Below, in pieces: positions 44,329 through 51,844 of a stretch of 64,000 nucleotides of DNA. Made by a program: the position numbers and the translations under genes. The stretch is from JAXLRU01 sp046330935. GTDB lineage: Bacteria; Actinomycetota; Actinomycetes; Actinomycetales; Kineosporiaceae. The stretch is from the NCBI GenBank assembly GCA_046330935.1, contig JAXLRU010000009.1:1-64000 (forward strand), read 5' to 3'. Under the pieces are notes generated by a model. It was not told the origin of the DNA. It did not search any database and worked only from the letters and a program-made list of their open reading frames with translations. The first letter of the stretch is position 1; each line of letters opens with the position of its first letter.

Positions 44329-44403
44329 TGGTGGGCGATACTGGGATCGAACCAGTGACCTCCTCGGTGTGAACGAGGCGCTCTCCCGCTGAGCCAATCG
44401 CCC
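44329..44403 (-). tRNA. tRNA-Val(CAC)
   Basis: A complete cloverleaf on the minus strand: acceptor GGGCGAT/ATCGCCC, D arm with GGCTCAGCGGGAGAGC, anticodon stem CCTCG/CGAGG around TTCACAC (anticodon CAC), and T loop GGTTCGATCC. The 3' ACCA is encoded. It differs from the Val(GAC) gene at 46136 mainly in the anticodon arm. A TACGAT -10 (44422-44427) and TTGGTC (44447-44452) upstream may be its promoter, with a long 19-bp spacer. Confidence 0.97.
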
Positions 44404-44535
44404 GGGTGAAGCAATGCGCCGATCGTAGCGAACCAACCACCCCGGAGACCAATCCGGGGTCCTCGGCGTGCCCGGCCCCCTCCGCACGGGCGCCTCCCAG
44501 CCCGACGGCCGTGGCTGTCGTTCGGGAGGGTGGGC

Positions 44536-45108
44536 TCACAGACCAGGCACCCAGTCCAGCCATCCGTCGGGGACCCAGCCCGGCACCCCACTCACTCTGA
44601 GCAGCGTCCACCCGACCGCGAGGACGACGGCGGCGGTACCCGCAGCGAGCCCGACCCGCACCCACACGGGGCTCGCCTTCACCCACTCGGTCCACGCCGT
44701 GAGCGTCCTTCGGGTGAACCCGAGGACGTGTGCGGCCCAGACGAACTCCGACGCGAGCACGATGAGACCCAGGATGACGACCAGCCAACCGGGCCCCGGC
44801 AACGGGACCAGCGCCAGACCGCCGACGACGAAGACGCCGCCGACGAGGGCGACGGCGAGCCGGTAGAACGCGTAGGCCGTCCGTCGCTGACGGACACCGG
44901 CGCGCCAGCGGACGAACCGCTGGGTGACGGACTGCCAGCGTCCGGCGCTCTGGTCGGTGTCCGGTCCCGATGTCGGTGACGGCGAGTCGCCGTCGGGGCC
45001 GGAAACGGTGTCGCCCGCGGGGACGACAACGGCGGGGTCGGTCACGGCGTGGTGACCGGGAGCGCCCGCGGAAGCGGTCGCGGCAGGCGGGTTCGACTCG
45101 TCGTCCAC
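44536..45108 (-). CDS. PGPGW-motif membrane protein (TIGR02611 family)
   Basis: About 190 residues with the GTG start used here; an in-frame GTG at 45183 would add 25. A disordered acidic/Pro-rich N terminus precedes membrane helices at about 85-105 and 105-125. The family motif VPLPGPGWLVVILGL is followed by LASEFVWAAHVLGF, and a last helix lies near residue 160 (GLAAGTAAVVLAVGWTLL). No known function. The gene lies next to the ssgB-like gene and tRNA genes, a common actinobacterial arrangement. The shorter start is preferred because the longer one would run through the ssgB promoter region. Confidence 0.8.
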   Translation of the reverse strand: MDDESNPPAATASAGAPGHHAVTDPAVVVPAGDTVSGPDGDSPSPTSGPDTDQSAGRWQSVTQRFVRWRAGVRQRRTAYAFYRLAVALVGGVFVVGGLALVPLPGPGWLVVILGLIVLASEFVWAAHVLGFTRRTLTAWTEWVKASPVWVRVGLAAGTAAVVLAVGWTLLRVSGVPGWVPDGWLDWVPGL

Positions 45109-45140
45109 GACTGGCAACTGTAGGACCACCCGGATGGCGG

Positions 45141-45166
45141 GTTTCGACTTGCGCCGGTGGGGGAAA
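45141..45166 (+). promoter_or_regulatory. possible stress-sigma-type promoter of the ssgB-like gene
   Basis: GTTT (45141-45144), a 16-nt spacer and GGGAAA (45161-45166), about 50 nt before the ATG. It partly matches the GTTT-N(14-16)-GGGTAT consensus of actinobacterial sigma-B/sigma-H-type factors. ssgB of Streptomyces coelicolor is reported to depend on sigma-H, which motivated the search. The -10 match is incomplete. Confidence 0.28.
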
Positions 45167-45215
45167 GATGCGGTCAGGGCCACTCGGGTGCCCCCCGAAC
45201 GAGTGAGGGAGTTCC

Positions 45216-45626
45216 ATGCAGCCGCACGTGGACGTCGAGGCAGCAGTTCAGTTGCGCCTCGTGGTCGCCGACGCCGACGCCGTCCCGCTGCCGGTCACGT
45301 TGCGCTACAGCGCCCGGGACCCCTACGCGGTTCGAGCCGTCTTCTCCGGCGAGGGGATGGAGGTCGAATGGGTGTTCGCCCGCGAGTTGCTGCGGTCGGG
45401 CCTGACCGGGCCGGTGGGTGACGGCGACGTGCACGTCTGGCCGTCGTGGGGCACCGGCAGGGAGCTGCTGATGATCTCCCTGACGTCGCCGGACGGGCAG
45501 GCGGTGCTGGAGGCCAGCTCCACCGACGTGCGCAGCTTCCTCGACCGCACGACCGTCGTGGTGCCGGACGGGCGCGAGAGCGACCACCTCGACCTCGACG
45601 CCGAACTCGCGCGCCTGCTCAGCTGA
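45216..45626 (+). CDS. ssgB: SsgA family sporulation/cell division regulator (SsgB-like)
   Basis: A 136-residue member of the SsgA-like proteins (SALPs), found in morphologically complex actinobacteria, where SsgB recruits FtsZ to division sites. Family blocks are visible: VQLRLVVADADAVPLPVTLRYSARDPYAV in two parts, VEWVFARELLRSGL, GDVHVWPSW and the C-terminal FLDRTTVVVPDGRES. Length is normal. ATG with GAGGGAG 4 nt upstream. The subtype SsgB is inferred from its location beside the TIGR02611 gene and from sequence feel. The 299 bp between this gene and tRNA-Gly hold a tRNA promoter and nothing else that I recognise. Confidence 0.93.
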   Translation: MQPHVDVEAAVQLRLVVADADAVPLPVTLRYSARDPYAVRAVFSGEGMEVEWVFARELLRSGLTGPVGDGDVHVWPSWGTGRELLMISLTSPDGQAVLEASSTDVRSFLDRTTVVVPDGRESDHLDLDAELARLLS

Positions 45627-45786
45627 GCGACACCGATCCGGCCCTGCGGGCCGGGCACGCCCACGGGCCCCACCGGCTGCCGGCCGGCGCGGGCCCGTTC
45701 GCGTGCATCACCCCTGATCACGGCGGCAGGCGGGGAGGCCCGAGGGGGCGGTGAGCGCTGCCCGGCGGGGTGGCGCGGGGATCCAG

Positions 45787-45817
45787 TTGGACTCCGCGCC
45801 CGGCCCTCGGCTAATGT
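45787..45817 (+). promoter_or_regulatory. promoter of the tRNA-Gly/Cys/Val cluster
   Basis: TTGGAC (45787-45792) and TAATGT (45812-45817) with a 19-bp spacer (18 bp if the -35 is read as TGGACT). About 110 nt upstream of tRNA-Gly in an otherwise gene-free stretch. TAATGT is unusually AT-rich for this region. Confidence 0.45.
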
Positions 45818-45925
45818 TCATCACGCGCCGCAGGGCGGGAAACACCGGGGAAACACGGTGGAGCCCCTCGCAGCGCAGGCAGCACCATGAAGTACCATCG
45901 TTGCAGGTCGCAAGGCCTGCAGCAT

Positions 45926-45998
45926 GCGGACGTGGCTCAGTTGGTAGAGCATCACCTTGCCAAGGTGAGGGTCGCGGGTTCGAATCCCGTCGTCCGCT
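45926..45998 (+). tRNA. tRNA-Gly(GCC)
   Basis: Acceptor GCGGACG/CGTCCGC, D arm TGGCTCAGTTGGTAGAGC, anticodon stem TCACC/GGTGA around TTGCCAA (anticodon GCC), T loop GGTTCGAATCC, discriminator T. The 3' CCA is not encoded. First of three tRNA genes. Confidence 0.97.
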
Positions 45999-46016
45999 CG
46001 GAGGTCACAGCCTCAC

Positions 46017-46087
46017 GGTGGAGTGGCCGAGAGGCGAGGCAACGGCCTGCAAAGCCGTCTACACGGGTTCAAATCCCGTCTCCACCT
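46017..46087 (+). tRNA. tRNA-Cys(GCA)
   Basis: Acceptor GGTGGAG/CTCCACC, D arm AGTGGCCGAGAGGCGAGGC, anticodon stem ACGGC/GCCGT around CTGCAAA (anticodon GCA), T loop GGTTCAAATCC, discriminator T. No encoded CCA. 18 nt after tRNA-Gly. Confidence 0.97.
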
Positions 46088-46135
46088 CGCTCGGTACGTC
46101 TCGCGTCGGCTGATCGTCGATGCGCGCCGGGCCGA

Positions 46136-46210
46136 GGGCGATTAGCTCAGTGGGAGAGCGCTTCCTTGACACGGAAGAGGTCACTGGTTCAATCCCAGTA
46201 TCGCCCACCA
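46136..46210 (+). tRNA. tRNA-Val(GAC)
   Basis: Acceptor GGGCGAT/ATCGCCC, D arm TAGCTCAGTGGGAGAGC, anticodon stem CTTCC/GGAAG around TTGACAC (anticodon GAC), T loop GGTTCAATCC. The 3' ACCA is encoded, unlike in the two preceding tRNAs. Last of the Gly-Cys-Val cluster. Confidence 0.97.
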
Positions 46211-46219
46211 GTAGTCGTC

Positions 46220-46258
46220 CCGCCCGAACCTGATCACAGGTTCGGGCGGTTCTGTTTT
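46220..46258 (+). terminator. intrinsic terminator of the tRNA cluster
   Basis: A perfect 13-bp stem CCGCCCGAACCTG/CAGGTTCGGGCGG with an ATCA loop, followed by TTCTGTTTT. It is the only hairpin in the window with a true T-tract. It begins 9 nt after tRNA-Val. Confidence 0.92.
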
Positions 46259-46285
46259 GGTGCACGCGTAGCGGGGAGACCGACG

Positions 46286-46480
46286 GTGAGCAGGACGGCC
46301 GTGAAGCGGCTGAACGTCCTCGTGCAGGTGGTGTCCTGCCTCGGCGTCGGCTGGGCACTCTGGCAGCGGGCCCACGACCGGCTCTCCACGCCCACCCTGG
46401 CCGCGGCGCTGCTGCTCGTCCTCCTGAGCGTGGCCTCCCAGCTCGCCTTCACGCGCAGCGAGCCGCGCGATCGGTCCTGA
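46286..46480 (+). CDS. small two-helix membrane protein
   Basis: A 64-residue protein. A basic N terminus (SRTAVKRL) is followed by two predicted membrane helices (about 8-26, NVLVQVVSCLGVGWALW; and 36-54, LAAALLLVLLSVASQLAF) and a charged tail. GTG start with GGGGAG and a 7-nt gap, a good ribosome binding site. It lies between the tRNA terminator and the convergent yihY-like gene. No family recognised; function unknown. Confidence 0.6.
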   Translation: MSRTAVKRLNVLVQVVSCLGVGWALWQRAHDRLSTPTLAAALLLVLLSVASQLAFTRSEPRDRS

Positions 46481-46505
46481 TCCCCGTGCGGCGTGCCGGC
46501 GCGGC

Positions 46506-47504
46506 TCAGTCGGGTGCGGACGCCGCGCCCTCGACGGCCGGGCGCGGATCGGCGGCGAGCACCGGCATCGGCGTCACGGGCAGGCTGCTCACCGTGGGGG
46601 CACGCCGGGCGAGGACCCGGGCCGGAGTCGGGAACATGTCGTCGATGGCCGCGTTGAGTGCCGCACCGATCAGCACGGCGATGGCCAGGAAGTACAGCCA
46701 CGTGAGCACGATGATCGGCGTCGCCAGCGGGCCGTAGATCGACGTCCCGCCGACGGAGTGCGAGATCACCAGCCGCAGGGCGAAGCTGCTCAGGATCCAG
46801 ATCACCAGGGCGAGCACGGCGCCGGGGGTGTCCCGCCAGAACGGCGACCTCACGGGCGTGGCCAGGTGGTAGAGCGTCGCCAGGCCGAGCACGGCCAGGG
46901 TGGAGACCACCGGCCAGTACAGGCCGCCGAGGGCCGTGGCGTCGACCGGCCAGCCCCAGGTGTCGAGCAGCGAGACGATCACGCTCGGCCCCACGAGCAC
47001 GAGCGGGATCAGCACGACCCCCACGATCAGCGACGCGACGTAGAGCGAGAAGGACAGCGCACGCGTGGCGACGATCCCCCGGCGCCCGTTGAGCCCGTAC
47101 ATGATCGTCACGGTGTCGACGTAGACGTTGAGCGCGCGCGAGCCCGACCACAGCGAGAGCACGAAGCCGATGCTGATGACGTCGAAGCGGCCGCCCCTGG
47201 CGACGTCGTCGAAGGTCGGAAGGATGACGCTCTCGACGCTTTCCGGGGTGAGGAACGTGCCGGCGAGTTCCGAGACCCGCTCTCGCAGGCCGCTGACCAC
47301 GTCGTTGCCGATCCACTCCCCCACGTACCCCAGGCTGCCGACGAGCCCGAGGACGAGCGGGGGCAGGGAGAGCAGGGCGAAGAACCCCGCCTCCGCGGCC
47401 AGGCCCGTCACCCGGTAGCGCAGGCAGATCCGCGTGGTGGACGCCGCCAACCTGGCCAGCAACCGCACGGCGGCGTCCAGCCGGCGCAGCGCTCGCAGCC
47501 CCAC
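46506..47504 (-). CDS. YihY/virulence factor BrkB family membrane protein
   Basis: A 332-residue polytopic protein with about six membrane helices and the YihY core. The early segment YRVTGLAAEAGFFALLSLPPLVLGLVG is split by a helix turn, followed by SGSRALNVYVDTVTIMYG and the late SIYGPLATPIIVLTWLYFLAIAVLIGAALNA region in two helices. The family is often mislabelled as RNase BN; its transport or envelope role is unresolved. The GTG start is placed 8 nt after AAGGAG. A cytoplasmic Pro/Ala-rich tail ends the protein. Confidence 0.9.
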   Translation of the reverse strand: MGLRALRRLDAAVRLLARLAASTTRICLRYRVTGLAAEAGFFALLSLPPLVLGLVGSLGYVGEWIGNDVVSGLRERVSELAGTFLTPESVESVILPTFDDVARGGRFDVISIGFVLSLWSGSRALNVYVDTVTIMYGLNGRRGIVATRALSFSLYVASLIVGVVLIPLVLVGPSVIVSLLDTWGWPVDATALGGLYWPVVSTLAVLGLATLYHLATPVRSPFWRDTPGAVLALVIWILSSFALRLVISHSVGGTSIYGPLATPIIVLTWLYFLAIAVLIGAALNAAIDDMFPTPARVLARRAPTVSSLPVTPMPVLAADPRPAVEGAASAPD

Positions 47505-47645
47505 CCTGACCACTCCTTCGCCGACGACCTCCCACGGTAGGCGATGACCGGGCCGGTCCGGTCCTGACCCGCGGCCGACAGGCCCTCGCGGCGGACACGC
47601 CACGCCCCGGCGGTGGGCGACGACCCACGGGCGGCGCGCGCTCGC

Positions 47646-47651
47646 TACCGT
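47646..47651 (+). promoter_or_regulatory. -10 box of a putative leaderless promoter (aidB)
   Basis: TACCGT followed by exactly 6 nt (GGCGCC) and the GTG start of the acyl-CoA dehydrogenase-like gene. No ribosome binding site is present. Confidence 0.38.
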
Positions 47652-47657
47652 GGCGCC

Positions 47658-49322
47658 GTGGCCGAACTGCAGCAGAGCGACGACCGGCTCAACCTCGTCC
47701 CACCGCCTGTCGACCACGACGTCTTCTCCTCCGACGTCGTCCTCGCCGAGGCCACCGAACGGTACGGGGGCGCCCAGGACGTCCCTCGACTGCGCGACCT
47801 CGGCCGGCTGGCCGGCACGCAGCGCAGCCAGCGCTGGGCCGAGTCCGTCGACCGCAACCCCCCGCGGCTGAAGACGCACGACCCCTTCGGACGCCGGGTC
47901 GACGAGGTCGAGTACCACCCGGCCTGGCACCGGCTCCTGCAGGCAGGGGTCCGCGCGGGCCTGACCGCGGCGGCGTGGGACGCACCGACCCCGGCCCCGC
48001 ACGTGGCGCGCGCGGCGGGCCTCGTGGTGTGGTCGCAGGTCGAGTCGGGCCACGTCGGGCTCCTGTCCAGCACCTACGCGTCGGTCCCCGCGCTGCGCCA
48101 CGAGGAGGTGCTGCGCGAGGCGTGGCAGCCGCGCCTGGCCTCCCGCGCCTACGAGTCGGGGCTGCGCGACCCCGAGGACAAGCTGGGCTGCCTGGCCGGG
48201 ATCGCGATCGGCGAGCGGCAGAGCGGCAGCGACGTCCGCGCGATCACCACCGTCGCCTCGGCGGGCGACGGGCCCCTGGAGGGCGGGGACGCCTACAAGC
48301 TCACCGGACAGAAGTGGTTCTGCTCCCACCCGATGAGTGACGCCTTCCTCGTGCTCGCCCACGCCCAGGGCGGCCTGACGTGCTTCCTGGTCCCCCGGGT
48401 GCTCGCCGACGGCAGCCGCAACACCTGGCGGCTGCTGCGGCTGAAGGACAAGGCGGGCAACCGCAGCGTGGCGACGGCCGAGGTGGACCTCGACGGCACG
48501 TGGGGGGCCCGCGTGGGCGAGGAGGGGCGGGGCCAGCGGGTCATCGCCGCGGCGCTGTCGGCGCTGCGGCTGGACTCGGTGCTCACGGCGTCGGGAATGA
48601 TCCGCCACGCCGTGGTGCGCGCGGTGCACCACGCCCGCCACCGGGAGGCGTTCGGCGGTCCCCTCGCCGACAAGCCCCTGATGCAGAACGTGCTCGCCGA
48701 CCTCGCGCTGGAGAGCGAGGCCGCCACGACCCTGAGCATGCGGCTGGCCGCCGCCGTCGACGCGGGCGACACCGACCTCCTGCGCGCGGCCGTCCCCGTG
48801 GCGAAGTTCTGGGTGGGCAAGCGCGCACTCGGGGTGGTCGGCGAGGCCATGGAGTGCCTGGGGGGCAACGGCTACGTCGAGGAGCACGGCCTGGCCCGCG
48901 TGTTCCGGGACGTCCCGGTGACCGCTCTCGGCGAGGGGACGGGCAACGTCGCCGCGCTCGACGTCCTGCGGGCGATGAGCCTGCACCCCCGCTCGATGGA
49001 GGTCCTGCTCGAGGAGATCGATCGGGCGCGCGGCAGCGACTCTCGCCTGGACCGTGCCGTCGACGAGGTGGCGGGGTTCCTCCAGGCCGCCTCGCGGGAG
49101 GCGCGCAGGGACCCGGCCGCCGTGGAGGCGGGCGCGCGCTGGATGGTGGAGCGGCTCGCCGTCGTCCTGCAGGCGTCCCTGCTCGTCCGCCACGCCCCGC
49201 CGGCGGTCGTCACGGCGTTCCTGGCCACCCGCGTGGCGGGTGGGGGCGGGTCGATGTTCGGCACGCTGCCGGTCGGCCGCAAGACGACGACGGCGATCGT
49301 CGAGCGCAGCCTGCCGCTCTGA
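47658..49322 (+). CDS. aidB: AidB-like acyl-CoA dehydrogenase family protein
   Basis: A 554-residue FAD-dependent acyl-CoA dehydrogenase-fold protein of the AidB type. Order and spacing follow E. coli AidB: RLGELA-like GRLAGTQRSQ, FGRRVDEVEYHPAWHRLL, IAIGERQSGSDVRA (FAD loop), KLTGQKWFCSHPMSDAFLVLA, RLKDKAGNRS, MECLGGNGYVEE and ALGEGTGNVAALDVLR. E. coli AidB belongs to the alkylation (Ada) response and binds DNA; whether this homologue protects DNA or is a dehydrogenase is not shown. Probably leaderless (TACCGT 6 nt before GTG). No ada gene is nearby. Confidence 0.93.
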   Translation: MAELQQSDDRLNLVPPPVDHDVFSSDVVLAEATERYGGAQDVPRLRDLGRLAGTQRSQRWAESVDRNPPRLKTHDPFGRRVDEVEYHPAWHRLLQAGVRAGLTAAAWDAPTPAPHVARAAGLVVWSQVESGHVGLLSSTYASVPALRHEEVLREAWQPRLASRAYESGLRDPEDKLGCLAGIAIGERQSGSDVRAITTVASAGDGPLEGGDAYKLTGQKWFCSHPMSDAFLVLAHAQGGLTCFLVPRVLADGSRNTWRLLRLKDKAGNRSVATAEVDLDGTWGARVGEEGRGQRVIAAALSALRLDSVLTASGMIRHAVVRAVHHARHREAFGGPLADKPLMQNVLADLALESEAATTLSMRLAAAVDAGDTDLLRAAVPVAKFWVGKRALGVVGEAMECLGGNGYVEEHGLARVFRDVPVTALGEGTGNVAALDVLRAMSLHPRSMEVLLEEIDRARGSDSRLDRAVDEVAGFLQAASREARRDPAAVEAGARWMVERLAVVLQASLLVRHAPPAVVTAFLATRVAGGGGSMFGTLPVGRKTTTAIVERSLPL

Positions 49323-49441
49323 GGCGGCGACACACCGTGAGCAATCACCCGAAACGGACGTCCTGACCCGGACACGTCGAGTCGCCGGGTGGTTCTGCCC
49401 GGCAGGCACCAGAATGACCAGCACTGTTCCCGGAAATACGG

Positions 49442-51844
49442 ATGGTCATGGAGATCTGGCCTGGCACGCCCTACCCGCTCGGCGCCACGTTCGACGGCGC
49501 TGGCACGAACTTCGCTCTCTTCTCGGAGGTGGCCCAGCGCGTCGAGCTGTGCCTGATCGACGAGCAGGGGCAGGAGGAGCGCGTCGAGCTCAGCGAGGTC
49601 GACGGCTTCGTGTGGCACGCCTACCTGCCCCGGGTCGGCCCGGGGCAGCGCTACGGCTTCCGGGTGCACGGCGCCTTCGAGCCGACCGCGGGCCACCGCT
49701 GCAACCCGGCGAAGCTGTTGCTGGACCCCTACGCGAAGGCGATCGAGGGGCAGATCGACGGCGACGAGTCGCTGTTCTCGTACCGGTTCGGGGCGCCCGA
49801 GGAGTTCAACGACGACGACTCCCTCGGCCACACGATGCTCTCGGTCGTGGTGAACCCCTACTTCGACTGGGGCAACGACCGCGCGCCGCGCCGCGAGTAC
49901 CACGAGACCGTGATCTACGAGGCCCACGTCAAGGGCCTCACGATGACCCACCCGGGCATCCCCGACGACATCCGCGGCACCTACGCGGCGATCGGCCACC
50001 CGAGCCTGATCCAGCACCTGACCGACCTCGGCGTGACGGCGATCGAGCTGATGCCCGTGCACCAGTTCGTCCAGGACACGACGCTGCAGGCCAAGGGACT
50101 GTCGAACTACTGGGGCTACAACACGATCGGCTTCTTCGCCCCGCACAACTCCTACTCCTCGGCGGGCCAGCGCGGCCAGCAGGTCCAGGAGTTCAAGGCG
50201 ATGGTGCGCGCGCTGCACGAGGCCGACATCGAGGTGATCCTCGACGTCGTCTACAACCACACGGCCGAGGGCAACCACATGGGCCCCACGCTGTGCTTCA
50301 AGGGCCTGGACAACGCGTCGTACTACCGGCTCGTCGACGGCGACAAGGCGCACTACTACGACACGACGGGCACGGGGAACTCCCTGCTCATGCGCAACCC
50401 GCACGTGCTGCAGCTGATCATGGACTCGCTGCGGTACTGGGTCCTCGACATGCACGTCGACGGCTTCCGGTTCGACCTCGCCGCCACCCTGGCCCGCCAG
50501 TTCCACGAGGTCGACCGCCTGTCGGCCTTCTTCGACATCGTGCAGCAGGACCCGGTCGTCTCCCAGGTCAAGCTCATCGCCGAGCCGTGGGACGTCGGTG
50601 ACGGCGGCTACCAGGTCGGCAACTTCCCGCCGTTGTGGACGGAGTGGAACGGCAAGTACCGCGACACCGTCCGCGATTTCTGGCGGGGCGAGCCGGCCAC
50701 CCTCGGCGAGTTCGCGTCGCGGTTGACCGGCTCCAGCGACCTGTACCAGGACGACGGCCGGCACCCGATGGCGAGCATCAACTTCGTCGTGGCCCACGAC
50801 GGGTTCACGCTGCGGGACCTGGTGTCCTACAACGACAAGCACAACGACGCCAACGGCGAGGGCGGAGCCGACGGCGAGAGCCACAACCGCTCGTGGAACT
50901 GCGGCGTCGAGGGGGACAGCGACGACCCGACGGTGCTGAGCCTGCGCCGGCGTCAGGTGCGCAACTTCCTCACCACCCTGCTGCTCTCCCAGGGCGTGCC
51001 GATGATCGCCCACGGCGACGAGATGTGGCGCAGTCAGGGCGGCAACAACAACGTCTACTGCCAGGACAACGAGACGGCGTGGGTGGACTGGGAGCTCGAC
51101 GACCAGGCCAAGGACCTCCTCTCCTTCACCCGCCAGCTGGTGACCCTGCGCCGCGACCACCCCGTCTTCCGCCGGCGCCGGTTCTTCTCGGGCGAGGCCT
51201 TCAAGGGCGGCGAGAGCGAGGTCGGCGACATCGCCTGGTTCACCCCGCAGGGCACGCACATGGAACCCGAGGACTGGTCCAACGGGTTCGCGCGCGCGGT
51301 CATGGTGTTCCTCAACGGCGAGCGCCTGCTCTCCCCCGACAAGCGGGGCCGGCGCGTCGTCGACGACTCGTTCCTGCTCGTGTTCAACGCGCACTACGAG
51401 TCGCTGGAGTTCACGATCCCGCCGGCCGACTACGGCCGCGCCTGGTACGTGGAGCTCGACACGGCCGAGGACGAGGACGCCGTGGCCAACGACGGCGACG
51501 CGTTCGCGCCGGGCGACATCATCACCATCGCTGCCCGGGCGGTGCTCGTGCTGCGCAGGCCCATGGACGTCAGCGAGCCCACCCGCAGCAGCGCGGCCGC
51601 CACCGGGACGCCCAACCTGCCCGCCAAGGCGCGTGCCGCCGACGCCGAGTCCACGCCCACCCCGCCGCAGGGCCGCCCGGCCGGGTCGGGCAAGACGCTG
51701 CCCCCGCCCACCCCCGCCCGCAAGCTCTCCCCGCCCAGGCCCGCCGTCTCCGCGACTCCGACACCGTCGTCGCCCCCACCGGCAGCGCCGGGTGCGGACG
51801 CAGCGGAACCCCAGCCGTCGGGCGAGGGGCAGGCGCCCGCGTGA
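49442..51844 (+). CDS. glgX: glycogen debranching enzyme GlgX
   Basis: An 800-residue GH13 enzyme that hydrolyses alpha-1,6 branches of phosphorylase-limited glycogen. An N-terminal CBM48 domain (from PYPLGATFDGAGTNFALFS) precedes the catalytic barrel with DVVYNHTAEG, the nucleophile Asp345 in GFRFDLAATL, the acid Glu381 in IAEPWDVG, and NFVVAHDGFTLRDLV. The core ends near residue 710; the last 90 residues are a Pro/Ala/Thr-rich disordered extension not needed for the family. A second ATG 6 nt later is an alternative start. The stop overlaps the treY GTG (GTGA). Confidence 0.96.
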   Translation: MVMEIWPGTPYPLGATFDGAGTNFALFSEVAQRVELCLIDEQGQEERVELSEVDGFVWHAYLPRVGPGQRYGFRVHGAFEPTAGHRCNPAKLLLDPYAKAIEGQIDGDESLFSYRFGAPEEFNDDDSLGHTMLSVVVNPYFDWGNDRAPRREYHETVIYEAHVKGLTMTHPGIPDDIRGTYAAIGHPSLIQHLTDLGVTAIELMPVHQFVQDTTLQAKGLSNYWGYNTIGFFAPHNSYSSAGQRGQQVQEFKAMVRALHEADIEVILDVVYNHTAEGNHMGPTLCFKGLDNASYYRLVDGDKAHYYDTTGTGNSLLMRNPHVLQLIMDSLRYWVLDMHVDGFRFDLAATLARQFHEVDRLSAFFDIVQQDPVVSQVKLIAEPWDVGDGGYQVGNFPPLWTEWNGKYRDTVRDFWRGEPATLGEFASRLTGSSDLYQDDGRHPMASINFVVAHDGFTLRDLVSYNDKHNDANGEGGADGESHNRSWNCGVEGDSDDPTVLSLRRRQVRNFLTTLLLSQGVPMIAHGDEMWRSQGGNNNVYCQDNETAWVDWELDDQAKDLLSFTRQLVTLRRDHPVFRRRRFFSGEAFKGGESEVGDIAWFTPQGTHMEPEDWSNGFARAVMVFLNGERLLSPDKRGRRVVDDSFLLVFNAHYESLEFTIPPADYGRAWYVELDTAEDEDAVANDGDAFAPGDIITIAARAVLVLRRPMDVSEPTRSSAAATGTPNLPAKARAADAESTPTPPQGRPAGSGKTLPPPTPARKLSPPRPAVSATPTPSSPPPAAPGADAAEPQPSGEGQAPA

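Noticed and set aside
45751..46113. An open frame across the tRNA genes
   Set aside because: It runs through tRNA-Gly and tRNA-Cys, has no ribosome binding site and no protein motif.
49054..50601. Open frames overlapping aidB and glgX in other frames
   Set aside because: Both real genes have full catalytic motifs; the overlapping products are Arg/Pro-rich without motifs.
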